Source of the DNA: Bacteroidota bacterium
Lineage (GTDB): Bacteria; Bacteroidota; Bacteroidia; AKYH767-A; 2013-40CM-41-45
Length of the DNA stretch: 64,000 nucleotides
NCBI GenBank assembly: GCA_016708785.1
Contig: JADJFC010000001.1
Span: forward strand, 593,802-657,801
Reading direction: 5' to 3'
The translations under genes were made by a program, and so were the position numbers. Every line of letters starts with the position of its first letter. The stretch's first letter is position 1. Below are positions 38,432 through 50,255 of the stretch, in pieces. The notes under the pieces were generated by a model that had not been told where the DNA came from, searched no databases, and saw nothing but the letters and a program-made list of their open reading frames with translations.

Positions 38432-41369
38432 CTATTCCTTAATAACCTTTAAGCTGAGCGATTTATTATTAACAAGGATCTTGCAAAAATATACACCTGA
38501 ATTAAATCCGGTCAGATCAAACGTAAAAGATCTTGAACTTGAATCGAAAAGAATTTGTTTCTCTGTGAGGATGACCCTTCCTAATGGATCAACAATTTCT
38601 ATTTCTGCTACATCCACCTGATCCATTTTGAAGTGAATGGTAGTCGTATGATGGAATGGGTTTGGAACTGCAAAAGCCATATCTTGATTACCTGACAAAT
38701 GGTCAATATCGGTTATTACACCAGGCGATAGGGTACTGCATCCATTGGTGTCATAAACAAGTACAGAATAATTTCCTTTCACTGAAGGGACAAAACATTG
38801 ATCCGTGGAGAGTACATTTGTTAGATCAGAAGATTCGAACCATTCATAGCCAAAGTGAGCATCAACACACAAAGTATCGCCAGTTACCTGAATAAAAGGA
38901 ATGGCAGGCACATCATATTCTGTAATAAAATTCGGGTATGTTATCGAATCACAACCAAAAGCATTACAAGCAACCAAGGTCACATCAAATGATCCGGCGG
39001 TTGGATAATAGATCCCCGTTGGATTTTGCAAAGTAGAAGTTGAAGGAAATGCACCGGGAAAGTACCATGTCCATGAAGTTGGATTGTTAGTAGAGTTGTC
39101 GTAAAAACTTGTTGCTTGTTTATTGCACCAAGTAGAATCCAGAGCACTAATAGTAACAACCGGAATAATACCCGGTGTATTGCAAGTAAGTTTAAAAAAT
39201 ACCGGTTGATCAGCAATTCCATTTACTTTGGTAGCTCATACGCTCCGGAGTAGTAGGAAAATCCTGTGAATGTGTGGTTGAACTAATACAAATGGTATCA
39301 TTATTTCCACCATGTTCACGAATAGAAACGTGAGGAGATGGATAATCATAGAAACTCCCTGAATAATCTGCAGATGACCCTCCAATATAAGTTGAGCCTC
39401 CACATGCATAGCCGGTACCACTTGCATTCAAATTCACCGCAAAGAAGTCATAATGCCCTGCATTATTAGGTTGAACACTTCCTGCTGAGGTAGGAAATGA
39501 ATCCTGAGAAATTCCAACTACATATGCTTCGCCGGCAGAATTCGTTGCAACACTTGTAGCCCAATCACTCATATAACCACCAAGAAATGTTGAATAGACC
39601 AAAGCGCTTCCTGCAGCATTAAGTCTGACTGCAAAGCCATCTGTATTACCCGTTCCAGCATGCATAGGTTGCAAAGCACCTGTAGTAACAGGGAATGCAA
39701 AAGTGAATGTTGAACCAACAATAAATGCATCATCAGTGACAGGATCCACTGCTATTCCATTCCCGGTTCCGGGAACCAGATATGTAGAATAACTTAACGT
39801 GACAGGAGTTGTTGGATCAAGTTTTGTAACGAATGTCATTACGCCATCCATGCCTGTACTATAAACATTGGTATATGCTCCGCTTGTTATTGGATACGTC
39901 GGAGTCCCGGTGCTTTTGTATATTTTTCCTGTAATAAAAACATTTCCTGCACTATTGACTGCTATACTTCTGCTATCGACATAACAAAAAGGTCCTCCTC
40001 CAATTCTGGCAGAATAAACCAAACTATTTAAACCACTTTGGTTAATATCAAATTTTGCAATGAATGCATCTCTATCTCCAGTTGGGAAGGCACTCGATGC
40101 TTTTACCGGAAAATTACCTATTGATGTACTTCCTGTTATGTATGCGATTCCGGAACTCCCTAATGCGATGCCATAACCTGTTTCGCTTCCTGTTCCACCG
40201 AGAAACGATGAATACACTAAACCTGTTCCTGTTGAATTAAGTACCGTAATAAATGCATCAGAACCGGCATTATGTACGGGTTGATAAGCATTAGCAGTCG
40301 AAGGAAAATTCGTCAGTCCCGTAATATTCAAATCAACTACTCCTGTCACATACGCTCTGCCCAAATCATCAACAGCTAATGAAGTACCAAATTCCGATGA
40401 GCTTCCGGGTAAATAGGTTCCATAGATCATGGTTGAACCATCTGCAGAAAATTTAGCTACAAAGATCTCCGGATAAATATTTCCGGGACCCGAGTACGCT
40501 CCTGCTGTTGTTGGAAAAGATCCATCGACCATGCCTGTCAGATAAACATTGCCGTCATTATCCATTGCATTACCAAAACAATAATTAATATTATTTCCTC
40601 CTCCAGTTGCTCTTGTATATGAAGACCACACCATTTGAAACAATGGATCGATGATCAGGTCTGAATACTTATCATATTTATCTTTTGTTGTAAATCCAAA
40701 CGTTGAATCATTGATGAGTACAAATTCAACCTTCACATCATGCTTTTTACAATCAATTATCTGCCATGATATCGGAGCTTTTTGGATCTGAATAGTCCAG
40801 GGGGTTGAAATTTCAAGATCACCGCTTTTGTTGATCATTAGATTCTTTATGCCTTCAAAATATGTCTGAATTGATTGGATGTTACTGCCGGGATGCAGTA
40901 TATAATCATATTCCAGATGATTTTCATTAGTATAAAACTTGAGATCAATATTTTTATAAAGATCATTGTAACTTACTATCGAACATTCCATAGGATGAAT
41001 TACCCACTTGGAAGGATCATTGCCGGATAAATAACTGTAAACACTTTGTTTTTCATTTTCACCGGTAATAGTAACAGCATGATTGAGACCGGCAAATTTC
41101 ATGTTCCAAACTATCAATGAAGCTGCTCCTGAATCATTTTCTTCATCACTTTTTTGAGAAAAACTCAAACCGTTATTCAATAAATAAACATTCGTTGAAA
41201 GTGCTATGCCCTGATAAACTATATCACTCTTCCACTGCCCTTCATTATGAAGAAATGAAACTCGAGAACTATAATTCAAAGAGAATGATTCGACAGCAAG
41301 ACTAATAAACGAAATAAAGAGGATTGACCTGAGCAACTCCTTCGACCTATTTGTATAAAATCTCTTCAT
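38432..41369 (-). CDS. Secreted SBBP beta-propeller/PKD protein with T9SS sorting domain, frameshifted
   Basis: About 979 residues over two frames. Signal peptide, then a DUF7948-like N-terminal domain (RVSFLHNEGQWKSDIVYQGI; HLEYDYILHPGSNIQSIQTY), then many SBBP repeats (GSFPTTAGAYSGPGNIYPEI; STFLGGYMSDWATSVATNSA). At 39222-39224 one surplus base in a short A-run (minus strand) breaks the frame; removing it gives MSYQSNGIADQPVFFKLTC and continues into a PKD-like domain (SWTWYFPGAFPSTS). The end is a T9SS domain, AVPNPFHHTTTIHFKM to GVYFCKILVNNKSLSLKVIK. Likely a large surface or secreted adhesin-like protein. Confidence 0.85.
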
Positions 41370-41393
41370 TTTTTATTTATTGAATATAAATAA

Positions 41394-41864
41394 TCAGTTC
41401 TTCTCAAAAGTAAGATAGTCAATCCCGCCATTACCACCACTTACATCTTCCAACTTGATCATTGTAGATGTTTGTTGAACAACATGCCAGTCGTCGTTAA
41501 GCTCCTGAAATGGATCGGATGTGCCAAAATTCAACACTAGCTTTAATGTACTATCATCATTTCCACTTGACCATGTACCACTTATTGTACTTCCTGATTT
41601 TGTTGCAGTGACAACACCACCTGATTGGAAATTGAAAGCATAATTGGTGTAATGACTTGTTTCATCATTTCCACTGTCGATATATGAAGTAACTCTCCAG
41701 CTACCTTGTTGAATAGTAGAATTCAAAACTGTGGAGCTGCTTGAACCAGATGAAGTATCGTCCTTCTTACATGAACTAAAACTTACCAGGATTAATAGGA
41801 TAAATAGGATTTCGGGAAGCAATGAAATTCTGGTAATTTTCGGAAACAAGGCTGAGGTTTTCAT
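41394..41864 (-). CDS. Lipocalin-like lipoprotein of unknown function
   Basis: 156 residues from the ATG at 41864; a longer frame from 41942 adds 26 polar residues before the signal peptide and is unlikely. The lipobox is VSFSSC. The mature part, QQGSWRVTSYIDSGNDETSH then YAFNFQSGGVVTATKSGSTI and SGTWSSGNDDSTLKLVLNFG, has the pattern of short Bacteroidota lipocalin-like proteins that measure about 150 residues. No ligand can be assigned. Confidence 0.75.
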   Translation of the reverse strand: MKTSALFPKITRISLLPEILFILLILVSFSSCKKDDTSSGSSSSTVLNSTIQQGSWRVTSYIDSGNDETSHYTNYAFNFQSGGVVTATKSGSTISGTWSSGNDDSTLKLVLNFGTSDPFQELNDDWHVVQQTSTMIKLEDVSGGNGGIDYLTFEKN

Positions 41865-42052
41865 TTGTTTTGTGTTTTGGTAAAATGAATTTAATTTGTC
41901 GACTGAAGAATTACAATTGTATTCTTTCAAATCATACTTCAAAGCAATAAATAAACAGAATTCCTTGAAAAATTAACTTGCTGAATGGGAAATTTCAGTA
42001 ACTGAAACGAATAAAGCGAGGCTTCAAAGGTTTTTGAATTGGGTTAAACTTA

Positions 42053-44564
42053 TCAAGATAACGATACGGGAGCTTTCATTCGATTACGCATTTTGACAAA
42101 TTCAAACCAAATCACTGACACAAATCCAACTCCAATACTGGTCAGCAATTGCATTGCAGATAATTGAGTGAATTCAAAAAATTCTGTCATTGGTCTAACA
42201 AGGAGTAAAAGAGCAGTTATTGCCATTGTAATTCCAATTATAATAAAGACAAGATTGTTTTTATACTGCAATGTTGTAAATATTGAATAATAAAAAGAAC
42301 GATTGATCAATGTTAGAAATATATTTGCCGAAATAAGTACAGTAAAAACCATTGTCCTTGTCACCGCTTCACTAAAATCATTGTTAACCGAAAACTGATA
42401 TACAAACAAAGTCCCTACAGTGATCATTATCCCCTGAATTATACTTGTCGTAAGTTCTTTCCAATTGAAAAACGTATTAGTGAACAGTCGGGGTTTACTA
42501 TTCATTGCCTTTTTTTCCATAGGCCCATTTTCATATATGATCGAACACGTTGGGCCCATTATCAATTCCAGCAAAATAATATGAATAGGTGAGAAAATAT
42601 TCGGATAGATCCAGCCTAATGCCAACGGAATAAAAACAGTGAGAATAATAGGAATATGGATCGAAATAATATACTGAATTGCCTTTTTTAGATTTGAATA
42701 GATCTTGCGCCCCATTGCTATGGCATCAACCATTTTTGAGAGATCATCTTCAACAAGAATCAGTGATGCTGCTTGCTTTGCAATTTCGGTTCCTTTCTTT
42801 CCCATTGCGATACCAATGTGTGCTGCTTTTAATGCAGGACCATCGTTCACACCATCACCGGTCATTGCAACGATTTGATTATTGGCCTTCATAGCATTTA
42901 TCACTTTCAATTTAGCTTCAGGAAACATTCGTGTAAAGATCGATGTAACGGAAACTTTTTTCTGCAATTCATCATCGGAAAGTCCAATTAGTTCTTCGCC
43001 TGACATTGCATTTTCATAACCATTAAAGTTGATCTGCTTAGCGATTGCAAATGTTGTATCTGCATTATCGCCTGTAATTATCTTTACTTCAATTCCGGCT
43101 GAATAAAATTTCTTCAACACTGATTCAATATTGCTTTTGGCGGATCATAGAAAGCTACGATACCTTTGAATTTAAATTTCAATTCTTGTTGAGTCTCCGG
43201 AAAGCTTGAACCTGAAAATTCTGTTTCCGCTACTCCAAGTAATCGATATCCAACTTTCGCAAGACTTTTTATTGCTTCATTGATCAGTTTTTTTTCGTCG
43301 TCATTCAATATTGAAACATTCATGATCGCTTCAGGAGCACCTTTTGCTGCCACTACCCTCTTACCATCCTTCGTTTCGAAAAAGTGCGTCATCATTGGAG
43401 GTTTGCCATTCAGTGGATACTCATGTACTAGACTATAATCAGGCCGCTCGTCACTTTGAACAGAAGTGGTGTATGTTTCATGCAAAGCAATTTCCATTGG
43501 ATCAAAGGGAATAGGTTCACTGGCAAACATGGCAGTGCGGACCAACTCAAGTTCAGACCCATCCATTGATTGACGAGGCTCAGTCGTTTGTCCAGTTTTT
43601 AAAACAAAGAGTTTAGCAAGACTCATTTTATTCTCGGTGATCGTCCCTGTTTTGTCGACGCAAATGACAGTTGCGCTACCCAGCGTCTCTACCGTTTTCA
43701 TTTGCTTAACAACGATACCCATCTTCATCAATCGCCATGCACCGAGTGCCATAAAAGTTGAGAATGCGACGGGGATCTCTTCGGGAAGGATGCTCATCGC
43801 TAACGTAAGTGCCTTAAGCAGACTATCGATTACGTTCTTTGATTGCAGGTAATTTATTACCCAAACGATCAGAAAGACAACTGCACCGGCAATTACCATT
43901 TTCTTTACAAAATTTCCGATCTGCAATTCTAAAGGAGTCTTTTCTTCTTTGATGCTTTCCAGACTTTTTCCAATCTTGCCAAGTTTGGTTTCATTGCCGA
44001 TTGCAATAACAGTTGCAACAGCCAGACCACTCGCTACAGTACAACCAAGGTAGACCTGATTATCTGTCGACGATTTATCTTTAAAGACAGACAATGATTC
44101 GCCGGTAAGAATGGATTCATTGACAGAGAAGTCGTTTGAATGAATGATCGTACCATCAGCAGAAATGACTGTACCTTCTTCCACCATAAGAAAATCGCCC
44201 AACACCAGCTCTTCACTGTTGATTTCAGCAACAGTGCCATTTCGAATCACTTTGCAACCCGGCTTGATAAATGTTTTTAATTTTTCGAGCGCATTCCGAC
44301 CTCTGAATCCTGATACAAAGAAATTGCAGCGACTAAAACGATGGCGACAGATAAAAAAATGGCATCACCAGGCTTTCCACTGATAAAGTAAATGAAAGCG
44401 GCTACAAACAAAAGAGCAATCATCGGCTCCTTTGCCAGACTTTTTATTGCGTCAAGAAAAGTGTTCTCCTTTTTATATTCTAATCTATTCCGACCATACT
44501 TCTGACGGGAAGCTTCCACTTCTGCATCAGTGAGGCCGCTGAAATTGAAATTGTTTTGGGGCAT
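42053..44564 (-). CDS. P-type cation-transporting ATPase (P2-like), two frameshifts
   Basis: About 838 residues in three frames: 44564-44277, 44250-43114 and 43120-42053. Motifs are all present: TGES in SILTGESLSVF, SILPEEIPVAFSTFMALGAW in helix M4, the phosphorylated Asp in ICVDKTGTITENK, KGAPEAIM, and MTGDGVNDGPALKAAHIGIA. The PEEIP motif and overall size suggest a Ca2+- or other cation-exporting P2 pump rather than a CPx metal pump. Breaks lie near 44304 (one missing A would give QDSRGRNALEKLKTFI) and 43127-43128 (one missing T would give PPKAIFESVLKKFYSAG). The start at 44564 (MPQNNFNFSGLTDAEV) is preferred over 44579. Confidence 0.85.
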
Positions 44565-44651
44565 AAATTCACAATACAAATGAATTTTATAAATGTATAC
44601 TAAAAAAGTATAATAAAATTACACAATTATCATGATTTTTCAGGACGAATG

Positions 44652-45954
44652 TTACTTTAATAATTTAACCACCTCATCCCCCACCTCATTCCCCACTTCA
44701 ATCAACCTCAAATAATACAAACCTTTCGGTAAATCACTGAAATTCTGAGAAGAAAGATCGTTTCCTGAATAGATAATTTGGCCAAGACAATTTCTTAATT
44801 CAACAGCAGGATTGGTAAAATTTGTATTGCTAAAAATTTGAGAAGTAAATGGGTTTGGGAAGGCAATAACATCATTCACGCCGGCAACTGCATTGACGAT
44901 GCCAACAGATGCATTACAAAAACTTCCTGTTCCTGTCAAAGCATTCATCTCATTGCACAGATAATTATAATTGAACCGTTCAACTGTTGTTAAGGTTCCC
45001 AACAATAAATCATTTGCTTCATTCGGATCGAGTCTCAGATCATAAAATTCCTGGCGGCCATCATCAAAATTTATTAATTTATATTCTATGTTGCGCATGG
45101 CTTTTCCATCGTCTGAATCTGTTGTCGTTTTAAATATCTCGGTAAATGACCAGGGTCGAATTGATGTATCTTGATCAGTTAGAATTGGCATCAAACTTTT
45201 ACTATCTATGGGCTTATTAACAGGAATATTTGCCTGCCAATTTGTATCGCCAAATAATTCCGGAATGGTAGCAAAGAGATCTACTGTATTTACCAAAGCA
45301 TCACTGACTCTGCCCGGATTTACAACTGATGGCCCCGAAATGATCAATGGAACATGAACCCCATATTGATAAACTGTTCCTTTCGCCCGCAATGGATTTG
45401 CAGATTGGATCGTTCTTGTTGCATTTCCATTATCACCGACAAAAATAAAATCAGTACTGTCCAGTTTATTTAACACTCGCAAAGAATCGAAGAGCCGACC
45501 AATTTCATGATCGAGTGCTTCGAGTGCTGCAATAAAATAGTTCTTTGGATTATTGTTAATATCAGTTGAAGTCCCACTTAATGTAGTGTCAGAATATAGT
45601 CCTGCCGGTGGTAAATGATACGGTGAATGTGGCGCATTTGAAACTATAACGACCGGTTAGCATACCGGCACGTGTAGCAGAACAAACCGGATTCGACATG
45701 GCATTTTGAAATCTTACTCCATCGGAAAGCAGACTTCTGATATTTGGCACATCAGCGGTATCAACATGATCTTCGTAAAACCCCAGATAGTCAGTTCCTA
45801 AATCGTCTGCGATCAAGAGAACAACATTATGTTGAGAGTGTGCGCTCCTCAATAAAACAAGGAGCAAAACAGTGAGTATCGTTTTTTTCAATAGTAGGTT
45901 TTCAGGATTTGATCTTAAATCATTTGTCGAAGGCTTTGACATAAGAACAAACAA
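44652..45954 (-). pseudogene. Secreted sulfatase with T9SS domain, large internal deletion
   Basis: The N-terminal piece (to 45589) has a signal peptide (KKTILTVLLLVLLRSAHSQ; a TTG at 45891 may be the true start), metal-site VVLLIADDLGTDY and the formylglycine motif PVCSATRAGMLTGRYSF. After 45644 another frame continues NAPHSPYHLPPAGLY, LEALDHEIGRLFDSL, FIFVGDNGN and a C-terminal T9SS domain (VIAFPNPFTSQIFSNTN). The stretch between GRYSF and NAPHSPYHLPP, which in sulfatases holds the KWHLG catalytic region and is over 100 residues long, is missing. The junction (gtttca on the minus strand, 45639-45644) fits both flanks. Not functional as assembled; it belongs to the T9SS-exported, polysaccharide-desulfating type. 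Confidence 0.8.
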
Positions 45955-45977
45955 ATGGTTTAAGAAGACAGCAAGTT

Positions 45978-48176
45978 CTATCGCAGAATAAGTAAATTCT
46001 TCGAATAAATCATATCTTGATTAAACACTTGCAAATGGAAGATTCCATTTGAGAGTTGCTTTAAATCCACCATTCTATTTGACAGCACATCACTCTGAAC
46101 TTCTCTTCCAAGATGATCAGTAAGCATATACTTCCACATTAAGCTATTCTTCTTTTGATCGTCGAAAGAAATAAAAATCTTATCAGACGCAGGATTCGGA
46201 TAAATGCTTAAGTAATCGAAATCAGAGCGAACAGACCCCTCAGCAATTCCTGTAAGAATGCTGTCTTCATTGTTCACCAAATTTGCTGCTTGATAGTAGA
46301 CGAGAATTGCGCTTTCGTTTTGAGGAGTTGCAATTCCCCATGGAGTGACATTCGTTACAGGAATATCGTTACCATTTGCCACACCTGTTGAATCTGCAGT
46401 TTGTCTTCCTACGCAAACAACTCCTAGAGCGGTCTTGTAAACACCAAATAAATCGGTATTGCTCCCCCCTGCTTGAGTTAGTGTATCCCATACACCAACA
46501 ACAAGAGATGAATATTTCGGCACATGAAATTGCGAATCATAAACACGAACAAAACTATTCCAACTGCTGAGTCCACCGAAATCCGGTTTCACCATCTTTT
46601 GATATGCATTTGCAGTAGTGATCGTGCGTCGACCTACAGCAAGCACACACACATCGCCGGTGCTTGTGACTTTCATATTATTTTTAGCGATACGTGTTGT
46701 GTTTACATCTGGCCAACCGGTGTTCGGATCTGCCCAACCATCGAGATTCGGATCTGCATGTGGAGTACCCAGAGAACCTGTTCCTTCTGCATATTCAGCG
46801 AGGTAAGTGGCATTGGTCAAAGTACCATCAGACAATCGAAGTTTGCCCAACCATGACTCATGTATATTTCCATTTGTTCCGGTAAATCGATTCTGAAATC
46901 CATATGCACTTGGATCAATGGCTACCTCTGTACCCTCCCAGAAATTTTCAGAATTATTCCCATGGCATCTTGCACCTACTACCAATTTATCGTTTGCATA
47001 ATCAATTGCCAATGCATCGATGTATTGATCAGGCACTGATTCCATGGTATCGCCGGCCGGAGTAATCTCATGATACAAACGTGACCACCATAAAAGCATT
47101 CCCGAAGAGTCCATTGCAATCACTGCCGGTTCGAAATCAGGACTACCGGTCGAGGTAACACTTTTGAAACTCATTCCAATATATAAATTGTTGTTTCGCT
47201 TATCAATATTGATGCATGTTCCACCGTAAACAGGACTTCCTGCTGCAGCAGAATAACCAGTGTAGCCGGGACTAACAGCAGTAGGATTAGCGGGATCACA
47301 CGGTCCGTTGAAAAGTATATCTGCAGGCCACAAACCTTTTTTTGTTCCGCCATTACCATCCGGTTGAATATAGTCATATTCGTTTTGCGTCCAGGAACGC
47401 AGATCGCATCTTCCCCAGATCTTCAAAACGATTCCGCTATAGCTCACAGAATCGATACCACCTTGCGGATTAGATGCTGCAGGTGTCCCTTTAAATTCTG
47501 ATCCATTTTTCAGCCAATGCGTTCTCCAATTATTTACAATTGCGCGTTGACCATTTTCGTCCAAACAATAAATAGCACTCCAATCGTAACCATACGCTTC
47601 TCCTGAAATGTAATATACTTTGCCGTTATTTGTTACATCCCATGGGTGATAATCTTTAGGACCAGACTTTGCCCAAACCGAAGCGAACCATTCTAACATT
47701 GTTGGCACTCCATTGACAAAGTTGTTATCCAATTTAGCAATGATATAGCCACCATTGTTCGCATCTGAATCTGCAGTGTTACAACTAATATAAAAATCAC
47801 CGGTAGGAGTATATGGTTGAGCGTTCGTTTTCATGAAACGAATATCTTCAACAGCACCTTGTGGAAAATGAACCACTTGAAGAATGTCTTGCATATCAGA
47901 TGACAAATGCAGAATAAATCCATAACGATTTGTTCCAAGTGAATTGGGAATTGTGCCGGAATATGACAATTGAATACTCGGGATCCCCGGATTTATCCAA
48001 TTCAGATCATCTGCATAACCACAAACGAGAAATGTGCCATCAGTAACTTGCATTACATCGTAGAATGTTTCTTTACCCCCGTTTCCTGCATAAGTGACGA
48101 TGTTCGTTTGAGCACCAACATTTAATGCGACCAAAATGAATAACAAGTTTAAACTTAATTGCTTAATAATTTTCAT
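45978..48176 (-). CDS. Large secreted protein with T9SS sorting domain
   Basis: 732 residues from the ATG at 48176 (KIIKQLSLNLLFILVALNV signal, cleaved after GAQ). The body has no domain I recognise; it is rich in Gly/Asn/Trp and has propeller-like stretches (TYAGNGGKETFYDVMQVTDG; YYISGEAYGYDWSAIYCLDE; DKLVVGARCHGNNSENFW). The C-terminus YLSIYPNPASDKIFISFDDQ to KQLSNGIFHLQVFNQDMIYS is a type A T9SS domain. The gene is intact, unlike its neighbours. Confidence 0.82.
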   Translation of the reverse strand: MKIIKQLSLNLLFILVALNVGAQTNIVTYAGNGGKETFYDVMQVTDGTFLVCGYADDLNWINPGIPSIQLSYSGTIPNSLGTNRYGFILHLSSDMQDILQVVHFPQGAVEDIRFMKTNAQPYTPTGDFYISCNTADSDANNGGYIIAKLDNNFVNGVPTMLEWFASVWAKSGPKDYHPWDVTNNGKVYYISGEAYGYDWSAIYCLDENGQRAIVNNWRTHWLKNGSEFKGTPAASNPQGGIDSVSYSGIVLKIWGRCDLRSWTQNEYDYIQPDGNGGTKKGLWPADILFNGPCDPANPTAVSPGYTGYSAAAGSPVYGGTCINIDKRNNNLYIGMSFKSVTSTGSPDFEPAVIAMDSSGMLLWWSRLYHEITPAGDTMESVPDQYIDALAIDYANDKLVVGARCHGNNSENFWEGTEVAIDPSAYGFQNRFTGTNGNIHESWLGKLRLSDGTLTNATYLAEYAEGTGSLGTPHADPNLDGWADPNTGWPDVNTTRIAKNNMKVTSTGDVCVLAVGRRTITTANAYQKMVKPDFGGLSSWNSFVRVYDSQFHVPKYSSLVVGVWDTLTQAGGSNTDLFGVYKTALGVVCVGRQTADSTGVANGNDIPVTNVTPWGIATPQNESAILVYYQAANLVNNEDSILTGIAEGSVRSDFDYLSIYPNPASDKIFISFDDQKKNSLMWKYMLTDHLGREVQSDVLSNRMVDLKQLSNGIFHLQVFNQDMIYSKNLLILR

Positions 48177-48203
48177 AAATATTAATATCATTTGATTTAA
48201 AGG

Positions 48204-48494
48204 CTACCTCAACTTTTCAAGCATGTCATTGGTCAGCGTTTCAGAACTAATTCCATAACCATTGACAAGAATACCTTTCATATTATATTTCTCAGAAGAA
48301 ATGGCATATAGAATGCTTTCATCAGCAGGGTCTGTATTGCCTTCGAAGCGAAAGAATTTATCAATATGAAATTCGTTGTGAGCGATCTCCAAATCACCAC
48401 ATACTATACAATTATCACGAAGATTGAAATCTACTGTGTATCCTTCTTTTTTTAGTCCGTTGATGGCTTCAACTACTGTGTCGTATGATTCCAT
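48204..48494 (-). CDS. Short conserved protein often mislabelled PRPP synthetase
   Basis: 96 residues, cytoplasmic. The pattern YDTVVEAINGLKKEGYTVDF, then CIVCGDLEIAHNEFHIDKFF and RFEGNTDPADESILYAISSE matches a small family common in Bacteroidota that is named phosphoribosylpyrophosphate synthetase in databases, yet it is far too short for that enzyme and lacks its motifs. The two cysteines in CIVC may matter. True function unknown. Confidence 0.75.
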   Translation of the reverse strand: MESYDTVVEAINGLKKEGYTVDFNLRDNCIVCGDLEIAHNEFHIDKFFRFEGNTDPADESILYAISSEKYNMKGILVNGYGISSETLTNDMLEKLR

Positions 48495-48587
48495 TGCTTT
48501 TTTATTTTGAATAATTCGACAAATTAAGTAGCTTGATATTTAATCGAAATTAATCAATTTAATAACAATATGCAATGTTCTTCTTGT

Positions 48588-48983
48588 CTACGAATCGGCA
48601 GGTATTTGAAGAATTCCAATGATGACCAAAAGAATTCCGACAGAGCCCAAAGTAATATGTAAAAAATTTACTTCACGTAGCATTATCATTTGAATAAGGA
48701 TCCAACCACAAAGCAAGACCCCCTCTGCAAAAATCAATTTTCCACGAAATCGAGAATTAATTATCACAGCAATTAAAACAAATAGGCTGAGCAATCCATT
48801 CACAACAAAAAGAATAATACCCGGTATCAAGAAATTGTCGAATGGAGAATATTTCAACCATTCTGTTGTAATTCCCAAACTACTGCCATCGGGATGCATG
48901 ATCAGATTTCCTCCGCCATAAATGGCGCCGATCCCGTTGAAGAGCAAAAGAAAAGAAGCGAGCAATTTCCGTTTGGGGTTCAT
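48588..48983 (-). CDS. Small four-helix membrane protein
   Basis: 131 residues with four membrane helices (LLASFLLLFNGIGAIYGG; LIPGIILFVVNGLLSLFVLI; LIFAEGVLLCGWILIQMIML; FLHITLGSVGILLVIIGILQ). No catalytic motif. Not identified beyond that. In the spacer just upstream, TTCCGGGTTTGAA is repeated twice (48992 and 49006). Confidence 0.6.
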   Translation of the reverse strand: MNPKRKLLASFLLLFNGIGAIYGGGNLIMHPDGSSLGITTEWLKYSPFDNFLIPGIILFVVNGLLSLFVLIAVIINSRFRGKLIFAEGVLLCGWILIQMIMLREVNFLHITLGSVGILLVIIGILQIPADS

Positions 48984-49062
48984 TAGTATGGTTCCGGGTT
49001 TGAAATTCCGGGTTTGAAGTTTAGGAGCGAAGTTTGGGGTTTGTAGTGAATGAATAAAATAC

Positions 49063-50170
49063 TTAGCGCTCCATGCGATTACTATTATATTTTATTCCTT
49101 TCAATTGAAATGTTCCATAGACTAATTCACTATCAGGATATGCATAAATAGTCTCTGCATCTGTAGCTAGCTTAAACCCATCAACGCTTTTATAATTTTT
49201 AAGTGGCGTAGACCAAGGAATTTTTCGCATTTGCCCTGCATCAGCTGTTGCAAAGCGGTCATCAGAAATAAAATTCGTCAGCTCACCGACCTTATTAAAA
49301 ATAAGTACTGCTTCAATTGTAATACCATTATTTGTAAACTTTGCAAACACACTGTCGCCTTCAGAATACTTCCACTCAATTCGTTTATCAATTAATGTAG
49401 CAGGAGCCATGCAGCACATATCATTAAAGAATGTGACTGTCTCAGCTATATCCATCTCCCTGCCCGATTGATATTGTACTTTAAAAAGCGAAAGAAGACG
49501 TATATCCATAAAAGCATCTCCATTCTTAAAACAATGAAATCCTGCAACAGGTAGTTTCATCATCGTTGCATTCATAAAAAACAAACGTGTAGAATTACCC
49601 AAGAAATTATACTGTTCCGATGAAAATGGCATCCATTCCGACTCATTATTTTTTCTGATCTTTCCATCGAAATTGATCTTAAAATTATACACTTTTGGTT
49701 TTCCAAGACACCCCTGCATAAATAATATATTTTCTTACAGGCTCAGGTAAATTTGAAAGATCACTTTCCTCAAGATTAGAATGGATAAACCCTTCTGTTT
49801 CCTTCATTGCGGCTTCTACTTCATTAGTGTATTTCTCTTTAAAATTCAGTTTCCCCCAACCGGAAATTACAAACATTAAAAAAAGGACATTGATAAATGT
49901 TCCATTCTTCGAATCGTGCCAGGTTGTAAAAATCAGGAATTGAGATACTATTATTGCGGCTACAGATACTACAATCCAGATTTTAAGATTCAGAACCATC
50001 AATATAATTGTAACAAAAAACAGGACCGAAGCAACAAGCCACATTACTCCTTTCTTTCTTGAAATAAAAGTAGTCAGTTTATCCAATTTTACCAGGTCAA
50101 ATGCTTTCAAAAAACCTAGCAGATGGAATACAGAATGGAAAAATAAAACGATGTATAAGATGGTCCTCAT
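49063..50170 (-). CDS. DUF6544-like membrane protein, one frameshift
   Basis: About 368 residues over two frames, 50170-49685 and 49719-49063. The first has four membrane helices and ends SNLPEPVRKYIIYAGV. The second continues GKPKVYNFKINFDGKIRKN and contains FFNDMCCMAPATLIDKRIEW, typical of DUF6544 proteins. Removing one T near 49708 joins them as YAGVLGKPKVYNF. The C-terminal soluble domain is beta-rich. Function unknown. Confidence 0.75.
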
Positions 50171-50255
50171 TCATCGTAAGTAACGGCAATTTAGAAAAAC
50201 AAAAGGTGATAAAAATCCTGTTTTCTCTTTACAATCCTCATTTTGAAACTTCCTT

